From Pseudo-nitzschia pungens (Eukaryota; Bacillariophyta; Bacillariophyceae; Bacillariales; Bacillariaceae): a stretch of DNA of 64,000 nt. The notes beneath the pieces are model-generated. The model was not told the DNA's origin. It saw only the letters and a list, made by a program, of their open reading frames with translations, and did not search any database. This document shows, in pieces, positions 10,800-21,423 of this stretch. The position numbers were made by a program, and so were the translations under genes. The stretch covers positions 5,227,346 to 5,291,345 of the forward strand of contig CM074761.1 in NCBI GenBank assembly GCA_037355855.1, given 5' to 3'. Positions within the stretch are counted from its first letter, which is position 1, and each line of letters opens with the position of its first letter.

Positions 10800-11470
10800 A
10801 TGCATGGAAATAAACAAACGATGATCCCTTTTTTCGTGAGTGCAAAGAATCAAACACACTGTGATCCCGATCTTGATAGGGAACCAAAAACATCATAATC
10901 CCATAGAACCAAAAAGATAATAACCCTACTCATTCGTGAGGAGGGCAAAGCAAATAGACGATGATCCCGGTCTTTCGTGAGCGGCTAACGGAACAACAAA
11001 TAGACGATGATCCCCGTTTGTCGTGAGTGCAAGGAACCAATTACGCGATAGTCCCGGTTTTTCGTGCGTGCAGGGAGAGAAATACACGGTTATGCGAATC
11101 AACTACAAGATGATCCTTGTCTTTTGGGTTGCAGCGAACCAAACACTTGATGGTCCATGCCTTTCGCGAGCGACTGCAGGGAACCAAAAATGTAATTATC
11201 CCGGTCTTTTCGGAGGGCACAGTATCAAATAATAATAATTCACGATGATCCCCGTCTTCCGGGAGCGCAGCTGCACAATCCAACGATGATACCGACGTTT
11301 TGGGATTGTAGGGAGTGAGCCACGCGATGATCCCCGTCGTTCGTGAATGCAGGGAATCAACTGCGCGATGATCACGGTCTTTTGGGAGTGCAGCAAACGA
11401 AGCACCCGATGATCCCAGTCTTTCGCGAGTGCATGAAGTCAAATAATACCTGATGATCTGTGGCGTATGC
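10800..11470. repeat. degenerate ~43-bp tandem array, forward
   Basis: About 15 units built on ACGATGATCCC(G/C)GTCTTTCGTGAGTGCAGGGAACCAAA (core words GATGATCCC, GTCTTTCG, GAGTGCA, GGAACCAA). Units are diverged by substitutions and small indels. The same family lies in opposite orientation at 36780-37790. The open frame across 11041-11520 translates this repeat. Confidence 0.85.
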
Positions 11471-11798
11471 ATGATGATGTGTATAAGATTGATTACCAAT
11501 ATTATTCTATAACATAACATTCTATAATAGTAAAAATAGTGGTACTACTTTACAGGATTAGTCAACAGACTGCGTTTCGAAAGGGTTTACCCCCCCCGTG
11601 CAATAGTTCCCAGATCACCGAAACAGACCAATCGTTGATCTGCGATTGCTTGTTGAGATTGTTTGCCGAACCCAACCAAGTTCCTAATTCGATTCGTCCG
11701 TTAGCTTTCTTCCTTCGGTTCTGGTTTTAATTTTGGTTTGCGGAGCGGCATCACTCCCTCACTGATGCGCTCGCTCGCTCGCTCGTTCGCTCGCCCTC

Positions 11799-13100
11799 TC
11801 ACAGCTCTCCGAGCTCCAAGAGCAATTCCTCCTCTCGCCGGACCATTTCCTCGAAGTCTTCGTCCTCGATGTGATCGTACCCGACCAGGTGCAGCATTCC
11901 GTGCACCAGGAGCATCCGGATCCTTCGCTCCGGATCATCGACGTCCGCCATTGCTCCGGAAACCCCCCGGTCGTCGTCCTTGTCGTTGCGGTCGTCGTCG
12001 ACGACCGGATCGATCTCGCTCTCGCTCTCGATCTCGCTCTCGCAATCGTAGTGGTCGTGGTCGGTGTCGACGCTTCCATTGCCGGGCGCGGAATCCTCTC
12101 CCGCCGCCGCCGACGACGACGACAGCGACCGAAAGCGCTTGTCTTCCTCGATCCGCCGCATCACGTACGGCACGCACACCACCATGTCGCCCAGCGTGTA
12201 GTAGTCCGGCACGTCGAACTCGGGATCTTCCAGCACGCCGGGCTGCCCCTCCCTGCACTCGTGAAAGGGAAAGGACAAAATGTCGGTGGGGGAATCGATG
12301 CCCCGGCTCTCGAGATTGGTTTCCCTCATTTCCTCGTCGTCGACCAGGAGCAGGGTGACGTCGTAGGTCTCGTACCCCAGTATCCTGGAGATGTTTTCCA
12401 CGGTTCGCACGAGGGCGTCCTCGTCGATGTCCCCGAGTGTCTCCTGGTCGTTGTAAACGGAAACGGTCCCCGGTGGGTTTCCGGGAACCCCCTTCTTGCT
12501 GCCGAACAATCGGCTGGACACTCTTGCGCAGCGGTATGTGCCGTATGTCTGCGCATGATGCGTGGTGCTCCTCGGAGCCGGGCCGGTCGACAGCCCCGGC
12601 GACCACCGAAGGATTGGTGGCCGCGACAAGGGCGAGGAGGAGCCAAAAAAAGCCAGGGCGGCGTGTTTTGTTGTTGTTGTTGTTGTTGGAAGCGCAGCGA
12701 CGTTGGGGTTGTGGTTGCGGCTCGGTGGCTGTTGCTGCTGCTGTTGCTGCTTCCGAAGAGAGGTGCGTTCGCGACTCGCGACAGAACCGAAGCGACCGGG
12801 AACGTGCACCGCTGGTCTTCTTCTTCTCCCGTGGTTCTGCGTCCACCGGAGGCACCGAAATGCTTGGCACGGCATCATGGTATTGGTATTGGTATTGGTA
12901 TTGGTATCGATCGGGATCAGCGCCGACAGCAAGAACAAGGACAAGGACAAGGACAAGGACAACGACGGCCACGAGGACAATCTCGATGCGGGGAGAAACT
13001 TTCTTCGAGGAGGAGGCCGATGCGAGGGGCGGCGCTCGGGACGTGGATCTTTTGAACGGGAGGGCGGGCGCCACCTGTGACGGCCGGAAGACCAATTCAT
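11799..13100 (-). CDS. ybeY: YbeY-type endoribonuclease, probably organellar
   Basis: The C-terminal ~250 residues carry the UPF0054/YbeY family: a conserved D-V-T-L-L-L-V-D-D-E-E-M-R-E-T-N-L stretch, S-P-T-D-I-L-S-F-P-F, and the zinc-binding motif H-G-M-L-H-L-V-G-Y-D-H whose three histidines sit 34, 30 and 24 residues from the C-terminus. YbeY is a metal-dependent RNase used in rRNA maturation and ribosome quality control; in algae and plants it acts in plastids. A ~70-residue Ser/Asp/Glu-rich insertion precedes the catalytic motif. The N-terminus is long and low-complexity (Pro, Asn-Thr, Gln, Thr runs). Start candidates are 13100, with a hydrophobic Ser-Leu stretch, or 12878 (359 residues); the first may include wrong sequence or an intron. 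Targeting is inferred. Confidence 0.85.
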   Translation of the reverse strand: MNWSSGRHRWRPPSRSKDPRPERRPSHRPPPRRKFLPASRLSSWPSLSLSLSLSLFLLSALIPIDTNTNTNTNTMMPCQAFRCLRWTQNHGRRRRPAVHVPGRFGSVASRERTSLRKQQQQQQQPPSRNHNPNVAALPTTTTTTKHAALAFFGSSSPLSRPPILRWSPGLSTGPAPRSTTHHAQTYGTYRCARVSSRLFGSKKGVPGNPPGTVSVYNDQETLGDIDEDALVRTVENISRILGYETYDVTLLLVDDEEMRETNLESRGIDSPTDILSFPFHECREGQPGVLEDPEFDVPDYYTLGDMVVCVPYVMRRIEEDKRFRSLSSSSAAAGEDSAPGNGSVDTDHDHYDCESEIESESEIDPVVDDDRNDKDDDRGVSGAMADVDDPERRIRMLLVHGMLHLVGYDHIEDEDFEEMVRREEELLLELGEL

Positions 13101-13156
13101 GTATTTTTTCGGAGCGGAACCGGAAACGAAAAGGAAACCGGAGGCTTCTGGTGGTG

Positions 13157-13335
13157 GTGGTGGTGGTGGTGGTGGTGGTGGGGTACTCGAGGATTCCAAA
13201 ATAGACCGATGGGTTCCGGAATTCGATTCGATTCGATTCAATTCAATTCGATTCACTTGACTTCAATTCAATTCAATTCGATTCACTTCAATTCGATTCA
13301 ATTCGATTCGATTCGATTCAATTCAATTCAAAATA
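13157..13335. repeat. TGG and ATTCR simple repeats
   Basis: (TGG)n at about 13150-13182 is followed by an ATTCGATTCAATTCA pentanucleotide tract at 13221-13335. The tract lies upstream of the minus-strand YbeY gene and makes its 5' end hard to define. Confidence 0.85.
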
Positions 13336-14067
13336 ATGGAATTGCACCAATCGGCCCGACACTATCGGCACGACACTACACTATCGGCAACCTGCTTCCT
13401 GGTGGGGGCAACTTCTGATTCTTGGTGGTTATGTCTTCCTCGAGTTCTTGCCCCACGGGGAGTAGTAACCTTACCGTAAGTTACGGGTTGCTTGACGCTC
13501 GCTCGTACTACAAAATTCCTATCAGCTGTCCCCCGGTTCTACATCCTCAACTACTAATTTCTACGGAAACCGGGGGACAGCTGATAGGAATTCCGTAGTA
13601 ACCTTACGAAGTAAATGAAAAGAAGATTTTTTTTTTTTTGATTTTTTGATGATGAGAGTGTCACCGAAAATTATTTTGATTGATGGGTGTTTTTTTTGTT
13701 TGGTTGGATGGACGGACAGATGGAGGGACGAATCTTTCGGAATTGTCATCATGACGCTCGATCGATCATATCGTAACTTATTCTGACATCGACGGCGTCG
13801 ACAAGAATGAATACGAGTATGTCAGGATTCGTCAGTCATGACCGAGAACCGAGAATCAATCATGGATCTACGAAAAGTTGCCTACAGTAGTAGTACTAGT
13901 AATCTTACGGTAATTCACCTTAGCTGTCGGCGCGAAAAGCGCAACGCCGAAAAATCTACCATCTGATCGATGCTCATTCTGCTCTATTGGAGTGATGCGA
14001 CGCGACGCGACGCGACGCGACGCGACGCAAAACAATAACAACAAAAAGAACAACAACAACAACGACG
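13336..14067. other. intergenic region between divergent YbeY and DGAT2 genes
   Basis: Contains the MITE at 13508-13598, GTAACCTTAC-type words (13470, 13603, 13900) and CGACG simple repeats at 13998-14028. No gene. Promoters of both flanking genes should lie here (inference). Confidence 0.5.
13508..13598. mobile_element. MITE, copy 1, TA target duplication
   Basis: 91 bp with inverted ends CTACAAAATTCCTATCAGCT / AGCTGATAGGAATTCCGTAG, each followed by a C or G run. It is flanked by TA on both sides (13506-13507 and 13599-13600). Same ends as the elements at 22901-23418 and 23800-23893. Non-coding. Confidence 0.85.
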
Positions 14068-14160
14068 ATACCAATACCAATACCAATACCAATACCAATA
14101 CCAATACCAATACCAATACCAATACCAATACCAATACCAATACCAATACCAATACCAATA
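14068..14160. repeat. (CCAATA)n microsatellite, about 15 copies
   Basis: A perfect hexanucleotide run ending about 88 bp before the DGAT2 start codon. It reads as Asn-Thr, Gln-Tyr or Ile-Gly dipeptides in different frames, none coding. Each unit contains a CCAAT word. Confidence 0.95.
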
Positions 14161-14247
14161 CGTACGCACGCACCGATACCGATCCTCGCCCACAAAAACA
14201 ACCAATCAACCAACCAATCAACCAATCAACCAAAACGACCGACCGCA

Positions 14248-15513
14248 ATGGCGAGTTCCGCATCGAACGAGGCACCCGATGCCGCCGACAACGTCGACGC
14301 CAACCACCGGAAGGACCACCCGGAACCCGAGTTTGTGGACTATTGCTCCCTCTCGGTCGATCAAATCCGAACCATGGCCAACGGAACCGACGAGGACCGC
14401 AGGCGTCCCGCGGTTCCCCTGTCCACGATTTCGAGCGAGGACGTGCTGAGGGTCCAGGAGATGGGATTTCTGGCGGAGGCGCTCTGCGTCCTGTTTCTGG
14501 CCTTTGCGGTCCCGAACGGGATTTTCACGCTGCCCCCCACCATTGCGCTCATCGGAAAATTCGTGGTGGGAAACGTCGGGCTGGCCTTTTCGGTGGCCGG
14601 GATGGTCCTGCTCCCCCTGGCCATTCTGCCGCAGGCCTACGTTCCCGCCACCCTGCAGAGCTATCTCGCCATTCAGGTCTGCAAGTACTTTTCCTTTCGG
14701 TTCATTGTGGAGGAGCGACCGCCACAACCACCGGCACCACCACCATCATCATCAGCACGCGGCAAACCCAATGCCGGTGCCGGTGCCGGTGCCAACGAAA
14801 CCGCCTCCGAGACCGAGCGCGAGACCGAGCGCTCGTACCGCCCGAGCATTTACGTCGCGCCCCCGCACGGCGTCTTTCCGTACGGCAACATTCTCAGCCT
14901 GCTCGGATTCCCGGCGCTCTTCGGCTCGACCTTTCGGGGCCTCGCCTCGTCGGCCGCCCTCCGGCCCCCGATCTTCAAGCAGGTCCTCCGGTCCATCGGC
15001 GTCGTCGACGCCTCGCGGCACGTCGCCCGGAACGTTCTCGAGGAACGGAACGAGAGCATCGGCATCTCGACGGGCGGGGTCGCGGAAATCTTTTTCACCA
15101 ACGAGGCCGACGAGTGCATATTGCTGAGGGAGCGGATCGGATTGATCAAGCTGGCGATCCGGACCGGGTCGAACATCGTGCCGTGCTACCTGTTCGGGAA
15201 CACCAAGCTGCTGAACTGCTGGTGCGGGGGGGAGGGACTGTTCGGCGTCCGGGGAGTCCTGGAAAAGATTTCCAGGAGGCTCGGATTCGCGCTGATTCTC
15301 ATCTACGGGAGGTTCTTTCTGCCGGTCCCGTTCCGAACGCCGATCCTGGCGGTGATGGGAAAGCCGATCCGGACGGTCCATTTGAAGGGAGAGGATCCGA
15401 CCCCCGAACAAATCGAGGCGATCCAGAAACAGCTGCTGGGAGAAATGGAGCGGATCTTTGACGCGTACAAGCCCCTGTACGGGTGGGACGAGAAGAAACT
15501 CATCATCAAATAA
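14248..15513 (+). CDS. DGAT2: DGAT2-family acyl-CoA:(mono/di)acylglycerol acyltransferase
   Basis: 421 residues, uninterrupted. The family makes triacylglycerol (or wax/monoacylglycerol products) from acyl-CoA in the ER membrane. Residues ~75-135 hold two hydrophobic membrane segments. The catalytic block is A-P-P-H-G-V-F-P-Y-G with His207, a variant of the usual H-P-H-G. The G-G-V-A-E motif and the R-x-G-x-x-K-L-A-x-x-x-G-x-x-I-V-P-C-Y-x-F-G-N signature follow in the expected order; the usual FGE ends in N here. The N-terminus is Asp/Glu-rich and a Pro/Ala/Gly-rich loop lies at ~155-185. The start ATG has a good context (CGCAATGG) and follows the (CCAATA)n tract. Which acyl acceptor is used cannot be told. 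Confidence 0.9.
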   Translation: MASSASNEAPDAADNVDANHRKDHPEPEFVDYCSLSVDQIRTMANGTDEDRRRPAVPLSTISSEDVLRVQEMGFLAEALCVLFLAFAVPNGIFTLPPTIALIGKFVVGNVGLAFSVAGMVLLPLAILPQAYVPATLQSYLAIQVCKYFSFRFIVEERPPQPPAPPPSSSARGKPNAGAGAGANETASETERETERSYRPSIYVAPPHGVFPYGNILSLLGFPALFGSTFRGLASSAALRPPIFKQVLRSIGVVDASRHVARNVLEERNESIGISTGGVAEIFFTNEADECILLRERIGLIKLAIRTGSNIVPCYLFGNTKLLNCWCGGEGLFGVRGVLEKISRRLGFALILIYGRFFLPVPFRTPILAVMGKPIRTVHLKGEDPTPEQIEAIQKQLLGEMERIFDAYKPLYGWDEKKLIIK

Positions 15514-15537
15514 TAATAAACCATGAGTACTACAACG

Positions 15538-15568
<31 letters not shown>

Positions 15569-15874
15569 ATAATTTTTTAAAAAAATAATGTTGACATTGA
15601 TACGGAGAGGAAAACGAGAAACGAACAATCGTAGAATGGATAAACACTCCTTGTTGTTGTAATGTATGTATGTATGTATGTACGGTGTTTATATAGTTTT
15701 GTCCCTTGGTTTGGTTTCGAACTGGAAATGCTCGCCCTCGCCGCAAATTGGGGTACGACACGACACGGCACGGCGCGGCACGGCTCTAGATTCGTCCACT
15801 GTAGTCCATTCCATTGCAGTCCAGTCCAGTCCAGTCTAGTCCAGTGCAGTCTCGTCTCGTCTCGTCTAATCTCG
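15514..15874. other. convergent 3' spacer of DGAT2 and AIM24 genes
   Basis: Simple repeats only: (ACT)n at 15536-15564, (TATG)n at 15662-15682, CGGCACGGC at 15765-15785 and (AGTCC/TCTCG)n at 15795-15875. No gene. Confidence 0.7.
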
Positions 15875-17238
15875 TCAGTCACCCATAAATATATCCCACA
15901 GAGTCGACAGCAGGCTGCTGCCGGCTTCGGAAGCTTCTTCCGCGGCATCGGCAGCTGCACCCGGGTTGTTGTCAAAGATTTCCGTCGCGTCGGGGTCGTC
16001 GAAATATCCGCCGGCGCTTTCGTCGCCGCCAAAGAATGCTTCCCGGTGGTCGTCGCCGGTGGACGTCGAAAACGTCGTGTTTTCGTCCGGAAAGTACGGT
16101 TCGCCGAAAGCGTCCGCGGTTCCTCCGTCTCCAACTCCGTCTCCGTCCGTGTACGTGGTTTCCGGAGCCGATTCGCTCGCCTCGCCGGGAGCATTGGAAT
16201 ACGACGACGACGACGACGGCGACGATGAAATCACGTTGTCGGAATCCGTGCCGAATCCTTCACTGCCTTCCGCACCGGGGGCATCGGCATCGATCGGCAC
16301 CCCGGGATCCACCGGAGGCGGTCCGCTTTCGACTCCGCCACCATCACCACCACCGCCGCCACCGCCGCCAATGGGAACGACGGGACCGATCCCGATTCCG
16401 CTCCCCGCCGGCACCCTGCTCGCAATGGCCGCGATCGTCCGATCCGGCGGCAGTCCCTGCAGCCAGACGCGGCCGGGACCGGTCAGGGCGGTCACGAAGA
16501 GTCCCTCTCCGCCAAACATCGCGTTTCGGATCCCGGGCACGGTTTGCACGTCGTACGAAACCCCCGGCTCGAAGGCCACGATCGATCCCGACGTCACCCT
16601 CAGGACCTCTCCCGCGGAGAGCTCCCTCTCGACGACCGCCCCGCCGGCCCGGACCAGAACGGTCCCGTCCCCGACCAATCGCTGCAGGACAAAGCCCTCG
16701 CCGCCGAAAAAGCCGGCGGTCATCGTCCTGGTGAATTCCATCTCGATGGTCACCGAGGGGTTGCTGCTGGCCAGAAAGGCCCCCTTCTGGGCCACGAGAC
16801 TCCCGCCGTGGTCCCCCAGCGAGAGCTTCAGAATCTTGCTGGGAAAGTCCGTGCCGAGGGCCACGGTGCCCGAGCCATCGGTCGAGGTGTTGCCGTTGCC
16901 ACGGTCTTTGTCTTTGTCGTACCAAAAGTCGGTCAGAAAGAGGTTCTGGCCCGTCGCGACGCGCGAAATCGCCGAGGAAACCAGCGACGAACCTCCTCCT
17001 CCGCTTCTCTGGGCGAGCGTCGTTTCCATGGTCACGCCCTCCGTCATGAAGATCATCGATCCCGACTCGGCGCGCAACCGCTCTCCCGGTCGGAGCGTGA
17101 TGGTGGCGATCTGGGATTCCTCGCCCTCGATCCTGGCCGAGACGGCAAAGTCAATGTCGTCGTAGTCGTAGTTGTGGTCGTCGTTGTTTTCCATCGTCGC
17201 TGGAGTGGTGGCGGGAATCGGGAGAGAATCATTGTGGT

Positions 17239-17269
<31 letters not shown>

Positions 17270-17464
17270 TCTTGTGTCGGAATCCCGGTCTTGGTTCGGC
17301 GACGACGGAAGCGAGGACAGCTGCCGGGGAGATACCGGGCGGGTCGAATCGCGAACAAAGAAGGGTGCGCCAGTCGTTGTTGGAGTCACCATCGCTCTCG
17401 GCGGGCACGAGAACCACGGCGGTGCCATCCGGGCAACCCTTCTCCCGGAAGCCCTCGATAGCAT
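15875..17464 (-). CDS. AIM24: AIM24/TIGR00266-family protein, likely mitochondrial
   Basis: 529 residues. From about residue 100 to 350 it has the AIM24 (DUF124) beta-rich domain, seen as L-R-A-E-S-G-S-M-I-F-M, G-A-F-L-A-S, a first F-G-G-E-G-F and a second F-G-G-E-G-L-F, the paired Gly-rich turns of this family. Yeast Aim24 is a mitochondrial inner-membrane protein needed for MICOS integrity; bacterial relatives are uncharacterised. The N-terminus is Arg/Ser/Pro-rich without acidic residues for ~45 residues, compatible with a mitochondrial presequence (inference). A Ser/Asn/Asp-rich linker lies at ~55-95. The C-terminal 170 residues are Gly/Ser/Asp-rich and probably disordered, ending in a short helix. 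Start chosen as the first ATG; others occur at residues 13 and 25. Confidence 0.8.
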
Positions 17465-19369
17465 GGTGGCGGACCGTGCGGTGCTGGATTGGATCGAATG
17501 GAATGGAATCGAATGGAATCGAATCGAATCGAATCGAATTGAATTGAACCGAACCCGACTCGACTCGACTCGACTCGACTCGACTTACTCTCTAGAGGGA
17601 CGGACAACTCTGCCCTGCCGCAATGTATCTTTCTTGCGTTTGTGTGTGATTTGTTCTGCTGCGTTGTGGATTCCGCTGTGGAACGCCGGCGGTACGGTAG
17701 AGTAGATTCGAAGCAAGCCTGTTGTGTTTCATTATCCTTTTCTGCTACTGTACGGGTGCGGGTGCGGGTGCGGGTACATGTACCTATATTATGGATGTAC
17801 TGGTACTGGTAACCTTACTGGCACTCCTGGGTACTGCACTGGACTGCGCTGCACTGCACTGGACAATAGAGAACGGAACTCACGAATCGATCGCAACTCG
17901 CTGGGTGTTCGGTGTGGGTAATCTTACCGTAGCATGTGCGGGTTTCGACGGACGGCTTTTGTGAAATGAGATGAGATGAGATAAAATCAGTTCAGTTCAG
18001 TTCAGATGATAACGGGATGATAATGATAAGGACGATTGTGTCGTGTCGTGTCGTGTCGTGTCGTGTCGTGTGGGGTGGGTTGTCGAGTGTCGAGTGCCGA
18101 GTGTCGAGTGCCGAGTGTCGAGTCGTGAGGATGGTTCGATTTCGTTCCGGATCCCGTGCGCGCAACAACAACAACAACAACAACAACAACATCGTGAGGA
18201 AGATCATCGAAGATTGGGGGCTCCGGTAATCTTACTGGTAGATGTAAGATCTTACCGGTCGGCGTGCGGAGTTAGAAATAAAATATTACCTCCGGTCCGT
18301 AGTACTGGGCGATATAGCGAAAATCTTTGCACTTGGGATCAATTTTCAACCAATTCAAATCGTTCTTTTTGGGTTAAACTCTCCTCAACAAACTCTCTAT
18401 GCCTGGTTAGACACTAGTTAGGCTGGTGGTATTGGTCTACCTTTCATTGGGACTCAAAGTCAGCTGTTACTGCCCTAGAAATGTGATTTTACCGGTTGAA
18501 TGGGTTCCACCTGGCATTTGAACCTCGGAGAAGTTTCTTTGGAAAGCTGAGACAGTAAGCTTTCATTATTGTATAAGTAGTGTGAACCAGAAGAGTGGTC
18601 TTGTCTTTCGTTTTATCCTCCAAAGATAGCCTATTTTTGCTCAACTGATGCTAAAAACAGCGTGATAGCCCTAGTAATTTAATTTTGTGTGTGTTTTATC
18701 ACGGTGATTTCGATGCGCACCTATTTTAATTTATTTGGTACAAATTCTACGTATTTCTACGCTAAATGGTCAAGTATTTAGGAACGGATACAGAAGAGTC
18801 ATCGGTCCAGTATTACGGACCAGAGGTAGTAATACTGTTCAAAGCTCGCCTCAAACAGGAGCGGTCCTGAACGGAAAAATACGGTACGTAGAATTTATTC
18901 CTTTGCAGGAGGTACCGTAGGGCGTTGTTCTTGCCCTTGTGTAGAGAACTGTACTCAGTACTGTATCAGGGCTAGAGGGCCTAGCATGTACGAAGTACTA
19001 CGTAGTAACTGTGTAGAAGGTGCTAAGGTTTACTGTAGGTTTGTATGGTACCGTACGTTTGAGGCAGGATTTGTTGTACGATGCGCACTCCAGTACAAAA
19101 ACTGCATTCAAATCTGAAAAAAAAATTACCTACGGTACGGTAAGGTTATGGGTGGCACAACTAACAAAACCTGTACCTGAGAATTTTTTAATTTTTGTTT
19201 TTAACTAACAAACGTTGAAAGTGTTGTAAGTTAAACAAGAATATTCAAAATAAAAATGAGGTTTTGAATGAGTCTAAAGTCATCTAGTACTAATGCAAGG
19301 TTGTAGGCCATTTTTAGGCTTTTTGGGGGTCAGATACCCTCGCTACATATGAAACATATGATTCATTTA
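17465..19369. other. long gene-free spacer with simple repeats
   Basis: 17495-17585 is (GAATC)n then (GACTC)n; 17755-17775 is (GGGTGC)n; 18035-18125 is (TGTCG)n and (GTCGAGTGCC)n; 18165-18192 is (CAA)n. From 18200 to 19370 the DNA is mostly unique and AT-rich with scattered GTAC-containing words. No gene with domain or intron support was found on either strand. Confidence 0.6.
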
Positions 19370-19375
19370 TGGCCT

Positions 19376-19460
19376 TTTTGGGTGCATGACTGGCAAATTT
19401 TGGTGCATGACTGGTGAAGTTTGGGTGCATGACTGGCGAAGTTTGGGTGCATGACTGACA
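19376..19460. repeat. 21-bp repeat, inverted relative to 7039-7135
   Basis: Four units of GGTGCATGACTGGCGAAGTTT, the complement of the 7-kb block, with one or two changes per unit. Confidence 0.8.
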
Positions 19461-20211
19461 ATTTGTCGTGGGTACCAAGCACGTCTGAAGAATAAAATAA
19501 GACTGAACAGACATACCAATAGAGAAGCTTGATCGGTCATAGAGAACATTTTGGCAATGGACACAGGACATTGGTCATAAGTTTTAGAAACAGTGTTTGT
19601 TTCTTAATACATAAATAGGTTGTTTCTTGTGAGTCTTAGTTTTGGGATATAATACATAGGAAGTCCTGTCCAATTTGACACAACACCTAGAAATCGACAA
19701 CAACTACGACAAGATTATACCGTACCGTACTTCGGTAACTTATGTCCGTATAAAACTGACTCGCTAAGCATTATTTACTGTAAACTACGTTGAAGTTCTG
19801 CCAGAATGCCGTACTGGTAGTCTCACACGTTACTTTTTTCCGTCCTTATGACATGTACTTTCGTGATCGGAGATGGGGTTTGAACAGACAAAAAACAATT
19901 TAATGTGCCGACCCGGAAATGTGTAGTATGTATTGTCTCATGTTGTAGTACTCGTACCGGTATGTATTGTACGGTATGATAATTTCTTGTTTCGTGGAAC
20001 AGTTGTTTCTCGTTCCTTGTATGAAAGGAGAAACACGTAATAGAAATTGGTCTTGGTGCATGGATCAGAACTCCTCAGGCGCCCCGTCCAGCTGCCAACC
20101 ATTCTCACCAAAACCGACGTCAATGATTCATTGTCACTTAATTCAAAGCCCATGATCAACCATCATTGAGAACGGGAGTGGTGGTTATCAAATAATAGAA
20201 GATCAATCGTC
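19461..20211. other. gene-free spacer
   Basis: Unique AT-rich sequence downstream of the minus-strand secreted-protein gene. No feature recognised. Confidence 0.5.
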
Positions 20212-21423
20212 TTACATGATCATGGCCAAGAGAGCCGAAGCGATCGATAGACCAACTCCAACAATGGAGGCACCGGCGGTCAGAGTATCGTATTCGACTG
20301 TGTCCAGAGCGAAGGTGGTGGCAAAAGAGCTTTCCGCTTGGTCGAGCGATTGAAGGGAACGACCTTCGACTCCATCGAGACGACGTCTACCAATTGGCGC
20401 TGGCGCAGTCACAGCTGATCCCGTGCAATTGAATGAAGTGTCCGATCCAGAGAAGAATCCTGCCGTGACAACGCTTTTCAGGCACTGCATCTTCGCTGAC
20501 CCAGGTTTGTTCATATCACCAACCATCATGATTACTTTAGAAGGGTCGGTACTCTCTGTTAGCGGGTCGAAGAAAGTATGAGTATCGTTGACGGCAACCG
20601 CAAGTTGACGAGTGGATCCATCGTTGGAGCACGCAACATTTTTGAATTGTGTAACTTTAAAATTGTTCCAATCCGTGGCGTACAAACACAAATAGAATGC
20701 TTCACCCATTTTGTATGAGCTTGGCAATGCACCATCTTTTGGTGGAAATCCTCTTCTCGCTACCAAGCCCATAACGACGGTATCGTTTCTTCTAAAGTCG
20801 GTCACGTTGGAGGCATTGAAACCAATTCCATCAAGGGTGAAATTCGCTTCTCCACTGCCGAAAACTTTGGTGTAATTGAACGACACAAAGATTTCATTGA
20901 TAGTCTCGATTTTAGTAGAGTTAAAAACGACAGGACCTTCATAATAGACACGAACGCCTGCGAGCATCGGGCAAAACCATCCAGCAAACCGTAGGACATC
21001 AACAAATCATAGCGGTGTACAAGTGGTGAGTTGCGAAGACGACGAAATCGTGTTGCCAACTCTTTGCGACAAGTCCGCCTCATGTGATCACTTACAAAAA
21101 GATGGGACGCCGTTGCCGTTGTACATACTTGGCGCGGCGGAAGCGTTTTTATATGTGCCGGTCCATGTTACGACGTCTCCTTGTTGTACAACATTTTCTG
21201 ATGTCATGGTTTTCACAGCTGCCTTCGGATTACAATCAGCACCTGCGAGGACCTGACTCTTTGGCTGACTTGCACCGCTATCAATCTGGATACCAACACT
21301 CACTGTGATGTTATTGTAGTCCCAGAATGGAACGTCCGTAGTGGTAGTTGAAAGCCCATATTGCCCACAGGCTACTCCGGCGAGGTTGGCAAGGGCAAGA
21401 GCAAAAAGGAGGAAGGATCTCAT
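20212..21423 (-). CDS. secreted, probably GPI-anchored protein of unknown function (two exons)
   Basis: Join 21423-21096 and 20957-20212, giving 357 residues. The 138-bp intron has GTAAGT and CAG ends, and the joined frame (328 + 746 nt) is exact. Residues 1-20 (MRSFLLFALALANLAGVACG) are a signal peptide; an in-frame ATG 12 codons upstream is less likely. The mature part has many N-x-S/T sites (such as N-N-I-T, F-N-S-T, F-N-Y-T, F-N-A-S, F-N-C-T) and several cysteines. The last ~23 residues (G-A-S-I-V-G-V-G-L-S-I-A-S-A-L-L-A-M-I-M) are hydrophobic without a basic tail, as in GPI-anchor signals. A dibasic site G-R-R-R-L lies ~60 residues from the end. No known domain recognised; a cell-surface role is inferred. 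Confidence 0.75.

Noticed and set aside
10800..11470. CRISPR-like array of ~43-bp units
   Set aside because: Units are contiguous and degenerate, without unique spacers, and the genome is eukaryotic. The same applies at 36780-37790 and to the LRR array.
11871..13204. Long plus-strand open frames opposite YbeY
   Set aside because: They are antisense shadows in GC-rich, low-complexity DNA; the minus strand has the HGMLHLVGYDH motif.
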